Positions 58,976 to 64,000 of a stretch of DNA of 64,000 nt are shown piece by piece. The position numbers and the translations under genes are program-made. Within the stretch, counting starts at the first letter, position 1. Each line of letters begins with the position of its first letter. The stretch covers positions 372,001-436,000 of the forward strand of contig ONZQ02000008.1 of assembly GCA_900312665.1 (NCBI GenBank), read 5' to 3'. The stretch is from Cephalotrichum gorgonifer. Its lineage: Eukaryota; Ascomycota; Sordariomycetes; Microascales; Microascaceae. The notes below the pieces were generated by a model. It made no database searches, was not told the origin of the DNA, and saw only the letters and a program-made list of their open reading frames with translations.

Positions 58976-61900
58976 CTAAATCTCCACAAAGAATCCCTGT
59001 TCCCCGGCCTTTGGCAGCACCCTCGCCCGCCTCGCGATCGGATCTTCACACGCCATCCGGATCCTCTCTGGCGTAGCGGGGCTCCTAAGCCTCAACAGCC
59101 CGTCGTCACCGTCCCCATTCTCCTCCCCAGCCGCTCCTATTTCACCGCCCGCCACCGTCTTCGGAACGACGCCGTACTGCGCCCTCGCCGCCTTCAGCGC
59201 GTCCCGGATGGCGAAGAACACCACGCTCCCCATGAACAGCGGCGGCTCCCCGACGCCCCGAGACCGCTGTATCGTCCTCAGCTCCTCCCACTCCATGCCC
59301 TTGAGCAGACTAACGTTGAAGACCTGGGGGATGTCCCTGAACCCGGGTATTTTGTAGGCCCCGGGACCCCTCGTGAACAGACTCCCCGCCGCGGGCCCGC
59401 CCCTGAGCCACAGCGACTCCTCCATTGTGAACAGCCCCACGCCCTGCACGAACGCGCCCTGGATCTGCCCGTAGTCGACCGCTGGGTTGATTGACCGGCC
59501 CACGTCCATCTTTATGTCAGCTCGGAGGCACGTCGATGTCCCCGTAAGCGTGTCGACCTCAACCTCGGCCGCCGAGACTCCCTGCGTGAAGTAGTAGAAC
59601 ATTTTCCCGCGGTTCTCGCCCCACACATACCCGATCTCCGGCGTCTTGTAGAATCCCTGAGCGCTCAGGTTCACTCTGTCGAAGTACGCCGCGTGCGCAA
59701 GCTCCGCCATCCCCGCGTCCGGTCCAAGCTTCTCCCTGTACGGCGCCAGCCGCTCGTTCAGCTGGGCGCATGCGTTGTAGATCGCATACCCGTTCAGGTC
59801 CGACGACGCCGACGCCGCTGTCGACGAGGCATTCGCCACGGTGTTGGTGCCAGTCTCAGAGATGAATACCTGGTCGAGGGGCACGCCCAGCGCCTGCGCC
59901 GCAATTTGCGTCATCTTCGTGTGAAGCCCCTGACCCATCTCTATGCCGCCGTGCGCCACAAGAACCGATCCGTCGTGGTAGATATGAACGAGCGCACCGG
60001 CCTGGTTCAGGAAGAGCGCCGTGAATGAGATGCCGAACTTGGTAGGGATGATGGACAGCCCGCGCTTCCGCCACTTCGAGCCCGCGTTGAACTTCGCAAC
60101 GGCCTCCCGTCTACTTTTATAATCCATCTCCTCCTGCACCTGCTTGTACATGATTGGCACATGCCAATCCGTGATGGCCTGGTTGAAGTGAGTCGTCTCC
60201 CCGCGCTCGTACATGTTGATCGAACGGAGCTCCTCCACCGGCATCCCGAGACGGTCGGCCACCTCCTCCATGTACGTTTCTGCGATGAACATGCCCTGCG
60301 GGCCGCCGAAACCCCGGAAGGCCGTATTCGACATCGTATTGGTCTTGCACAGATGCCCCCGGACGTGTACGTTAGGGATGGAGTAGCAACCGTCGATGTG
60401 AGTCATCGCCCGCTCGCAGACCGCCATGCTCAAGTCAAAGGACCACCCGGCATTATTGTAGACGTCGGCGTCGAGGGCTTGGATCTTTCCGTCCTTGTTC
60501 ACGCCGACCTTCCACTTGGCGAAGAAGGGGTGTCGCTGTCCCGAGGTGACCATGTCCTCTTCCCGCGTGAGCATGTACCTCACGGGGCGGCCCGTCTTCT
60601 TCGCGGCGAGGGCCACCGCCGCCGTCAGGGGAACCGACCTAGTCTCCTTGCCCCCGAAACCACCACCCAGCCTCTTGACGCGGACGACGACCTTGTTGCA
60701 CTGGACGCCGCAAACCTGCGACACGAAGACCTGACTATAGGAAGAGTTTAGTAAAGGAGAAATCCCGGCATAGTCCACAGAGGGTTAAGTTTACTCACGT
60801 TTCGTTTGCGTTTTGGGTGCTAGCAAAGACCTCCATCTCGCCATCCTCGGGCTTCGGCACCACCATGCAGGCCTGCGTCTCGAGGTAAAAGTGCTCCTGC
60901 CCACCCATCCGAGCCGTCCCCGTGAAGGTGTAGTCGCAGTCCCGGAAGGCTTCCTCCGGTGTACCCTTCTTGATATACTGCGAGTAGTCGAAGAAGCTGT
61001 TGTGCTCGATCGCGTCCTCTATGGAAAGCAAGGCAGGCAGCTCCTCGTACTCGACCTTCACAGCTCTCGCAGCCTCCTGCGCCTTGAGCGCCGAAGTCGC
61101 AACTATAAGGGCGATCGGCTGACCGACTGTGTAGACGTGGTCTTCCGCAAAGAATACCTCGTCATGCTTCGCCCCGCCCCAGTAGTTGGATTGAGTGGTC
61201 GGGAGATCATTCTTATCGACGTAATCGACGACTCCGGGCATCTCGAGAGCCGCGGAGTAGTCGACCGACAGGATCTTCGCATGCGCCTTCTTGGACAAGA
61301 CGTAACAAGCGTGCAGCTCGTTTTTCAGTGGAGGAACGTCATCGGTGTACTGTGCTTCGCCAGTCGTCTGCTTCATGGCCGCGAGGTGGGTGTTCTTCTT
61401 GCCGACAATTTCCTGCTCGTACGCGTCGGCCGCGAGGTGGTCCACGTCTCCGGTGGAAATCTCACGCTCAATCTCTTCAACGGCCTCCTCATCGCCCGCG
61501 CCTTCCGCTACACCGTCCAACACACTCAGCACCTCATGATAGTACCGGTAGAAGAACCCTAGCGCGAGAGCCTTTCGGTACGACGCCATTCCCCCGGGGA
61601 CGCCGAAGGGGAGGTCGAAATCTCTCTCCAGGGCGCTCATGGTGCCTTCCAAAGTTTCTAGTTCGGAGAATTTCCTCCCGATGAGGTATTCCTGTGCCGT
61701 CTTCGCTGCGACAGTCATGGCTGCCATACCACCGTAGATGAGGTCACACTTCTGGACCACTCCACCTTCGTCCAACAAGACCCTCAAAGCGGCAGTGACG
61801 ATAGCAATGTCATCGTCCTTCCGCTTTGCCTGCTTATAGGTGCGGAAAAACTCGCCCGTCGTCTGGGCGAGAGGAATACGGATGGACGCGATGACAGCGT

Positions 61901-63249
61901 CTTGCGGCAGCGACGTCTTCCGGTATCCCGTGAAGAAGTCGGTCATGGGAAGTTCCGTCACCTTGTCGAGGGACTTCGCAATTAGTACCGCGTTGGCAGC
62001 TCGGAATACAGGGTTGAGGTCTGATATCGGCGAGGCGGTAACCAGGTTCCCTGCCGGGGTGCCGACGTTTCGAATCTGTCTGCCGGCAAAGTACTTCAGC
62101 TGCTTGTGCATGGCACTGAATACCTGGCCGCGAGCGTCACCGTAGTGCTTAATGGCATCCTGGCAAATCGACTCAAGGTCAGATAGGCTGACGTTGCCGC
62201 CGATCTCGAGGTGGTCGTCGTTGAAAGAATACCGGCGCATCTCCGGAATGTCACCGACGTAAACAGACACGGGGTACTGCTGCGCCTTGAACTTGATCTC
62301 AATCTGAGTCTCGGTACTTCCGCCGATAATTTTGGCGGATGGGTATGCGCCCTTTATCTCCAGAAGCTGGTCCAGGGTGACGGGGCGGAACCACCGCTTC
62401 CTCTTGTTCCCAAAGGCCAGTGGCTTCATCTGGAACTTTTTGAGAAGAGGGGGGAAGATTAGCTCCGTATCAGGATCGTATTTTATGAAGTCCGGTCGCG
62501 GAAATGTCTTGACCGGACCGTCCGATATGCCGTCGGTTTTGCAGCACCCCTCCCCATCTGGCTTCTCCATGCAACATCCACTCCCGCCGTTCGCCGTCGC
62601 CTTTCCGCAGGGGCTTGGCTGTTTCGTGAAGGAGTGGGCGGCATCAAGGATGGGCCTATATCCGGTGCAGCGGCAGAGGTTCCCGTCGAATGCCTCTTCA
62701 ACGTCATGTTCGGTCGGCGCGGGGTTGTTCCGTATTAGTGCGTAGAGGCTCATGACGATGCCGGGGGTGCAGAAGCCACACTGGCTGCCGTTACCGACGG
62801 CCACCCGTTGCTGGATGGCATGGGGCCTTTTGGAGGTGCCCAGGCCTTCGATTGTGATGACATGCTTCCCGTCAACGCTGACCAGGGGGGCCAGGCAAGC
62901 ATTTACACTGGCATGGTAGATCTTTCCGGTCGTGGGGTTGTGCTGGCTCACGACCACTGTACAAGCACCACATCCACCTTCTCCACAGCCCCTAGGTGAC
63001 TCCAGGTTAGGCAGTGCACATCACAGCAGTTCGGCGAGATGTTCCGGATGACACATACAGTTTGGACCCAGTTAATCCGATTCCACGGAGATATTCGAGG
63101 AGGGTTATCTCCGGATCGATATCATCCAATACTACCCTCGTCCCGTTCAAGTAGAAGGTGAGTTTGTCGTCGAACGAAGCAGTCAGGGCCATGAGACTGG
63201 CCGTATCGGCGACCTCCGGACCCAAGCTCTCAGTGGCAATGGGCGCCAT
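58976..63249 (-). CDS. hxA: Xanthine dehydrogenase / purine hydroxylase I
   Basis: Molybdo-flavoenzyme oxidising hypoxanthine and xanthine to urate with NAD+, in purine catabolism. Exons: 63059-63249, 60799-62991 and 58976-60734. Total 4143 nt, 1380 aa. Domains in order: plant-type 2Fe-2S (GCGEGGCGAC, C66, C71, C74, and C96); a second helical 2Fe-2S domain (GSQCGFCTPG, NLCRCTGYRP); a Cys-rich linker (about 190-215); an FAD domain (AKIIGGSTETQIEIKF, AGNLVTASPISDLNPV); and a large molybdopterin domain (TGEAQYTDDVP, LGGGFGGKETRS). Active-site residues are present: R935 in NTAFRGFGGPQ and catalytic E1291 in GVGEPPLF. The N-terminal extension is slightly longer than in animals. It is probably nitrogen-regulated and purine-induced by family precedent, but no site was verified here. 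Confidence 0.97.
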
Positions 63250-64000
63250 CTCCGGATGTTCGTGACGGATAACAAGTACGCAGTGGTACAGAACAGAAGG
63301 GGGTATCTAGCTGTAACAAGATGCGTGGGGTTTGAGAGGAGGCGCTACGTCTCCATGCGACAAGCAAAATAAAAGGGTATATTTGTTGGCCAGAGCCAGT
63401 CTGGGTACAACTGGACTTTATCTGCTGGCGAGGGGCAGTGGTGGAGGCGGCGGATGTGGATGCGGTGGAGGCCGGCGATTGCCGCTAGCTCTCAACCGCG
63501 AGGTTCGCCGCTCACTGATAAGCACAGGCTATTTCGGTGACGGGCGATAATACGGGTGAACCCTGACGCTGGGCTCCGGGGGTGCCTCGCTAAACGCCGG
63601 TGGGGAGTTGGTGGGGTAATACATTGCGCTTGTACTAGTTGCTCGTCGAATTCCAGCCCCTCGATTACTGTGCGAAGCTGTGTCCAGAGACACATGGCCG
63701 ATTGGTGGGCGGGGCGTTTGGGACCTATCGCCCGTTGGGAGCCAGTCAGAGGAATGACGTTGCCAATTGCCAAATCCAATGTGGGGAAGGGGCGATAGGA
63801 ATAGCTAATGTATAACTTGTATTATTATATACATGACACTACACCATACGAGTGTAGGCGATAAGATGGTTGAATATCGGATAGAGGGGCTGTCTTGGGA
63901 GGTCTAGGTACTTGCACTTTAGTACAGACCATTAAAAAGTATTCCCGCTACAATCGCCACGGAGCACTCACAGGAAGCAATTGGATCCATTGGGACGGTT
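63250..64000. promoter_or_regulatory. XDH upstream region and window edge
   Basis: About 750 bp upstream of the XDH start. GTAC-motif relatives recur near 63638 and 63907-63925, next to an AT-rich GTATTATTATATAC at 63819-63832. Short open frames on both strands are not convincing, and the next gene is not reached. Confidence 0.45.

Overview
The window looks like nuclear DNA of a filamentous ascomycete (Pezizomycotina, most likely Sordariomycetes). The evidence is short GT-AG introns with fungal splice sites and branch points, strong G/C third-position bias in coding exons, two Zn2Cys6 regulators, a necrosis-inducing NLP protein, purine hydroxylase (xanthine dehydrogenase), a SPO22/ZIP4 meiosis protein and an RDS2/AcuM regulator. 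The genus cannot be read from the sequence. Two runs of exactly 20 N mark scaffold gaps of unknown true size.

Layout. 0.2-2.1 kb: divergent ribosomal protein genes, RPS25 (-) and RPS5 (+). 3.2-4.2 kb: GNAT acetyltransferase (-). 5.4-6.2 kb: secreted NLP (-). 7.4-9.1 kb: double BTB protein (+). 10.0-12.2 kb: glutamate decarboxylase (+), convergent with ARG8 acetylornithine aminotransferase at 12.5-14.1 kb (-). 15.7-18.0 kb: membrane-anchored HSL-type alpha/beta hydrolase (+). 18.8-21.4 kb: Zn2Cys6 transcription factor (-). 21.4-39.3 kb: an 18-kb stretch in which I find no supportable gene. 39.3-43.1 kb: UFD2 E4 ubiquitin ligase (-). 44.2-45.1 kb: FAR1/WRKY-GCM1-type DNA-binding protein (-). 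46.5-49.7 kb: calpain-like protease with an SR-repeat head (+). 49.9-53.2 kb: SPO22/ZIP4 (-). 54.0-57.1 kb: RDS2/AcuM (-). 59.0-63.2 kb: xanthine dehydrogenase (-). I resolved the multi-exon genes by matching splice sites to reading phase, so exon joins are predictions.

The genes do not form a biosynthetic cluster. This is ordinary housekeeping and regulatory gene content (translation, arginine/glutamate metabolism, purine catabolism, gluconeogenic control, protein quality control, meiosis) with one probable plant-interaction effector. The unusual part is the 18-kb desert. It carries no visible transposon coding sequence but is studded with a short repeated motif of GTAC half-sites spaced by two bases, and those two bases are always Py-Py or Pu-Pu (GTAC-YY-GTAC). 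I hand-counted about 17 sites where chance predicts well under one. Other items worth a look are the RDS2 zinc cluster spread over 23-nt and 18-nt micro-exons, the SR-headed calpain, the small FAR1-only protein, and a conserved hydrolase whose first exon, with a membrane segment, is hidden behind an intron.
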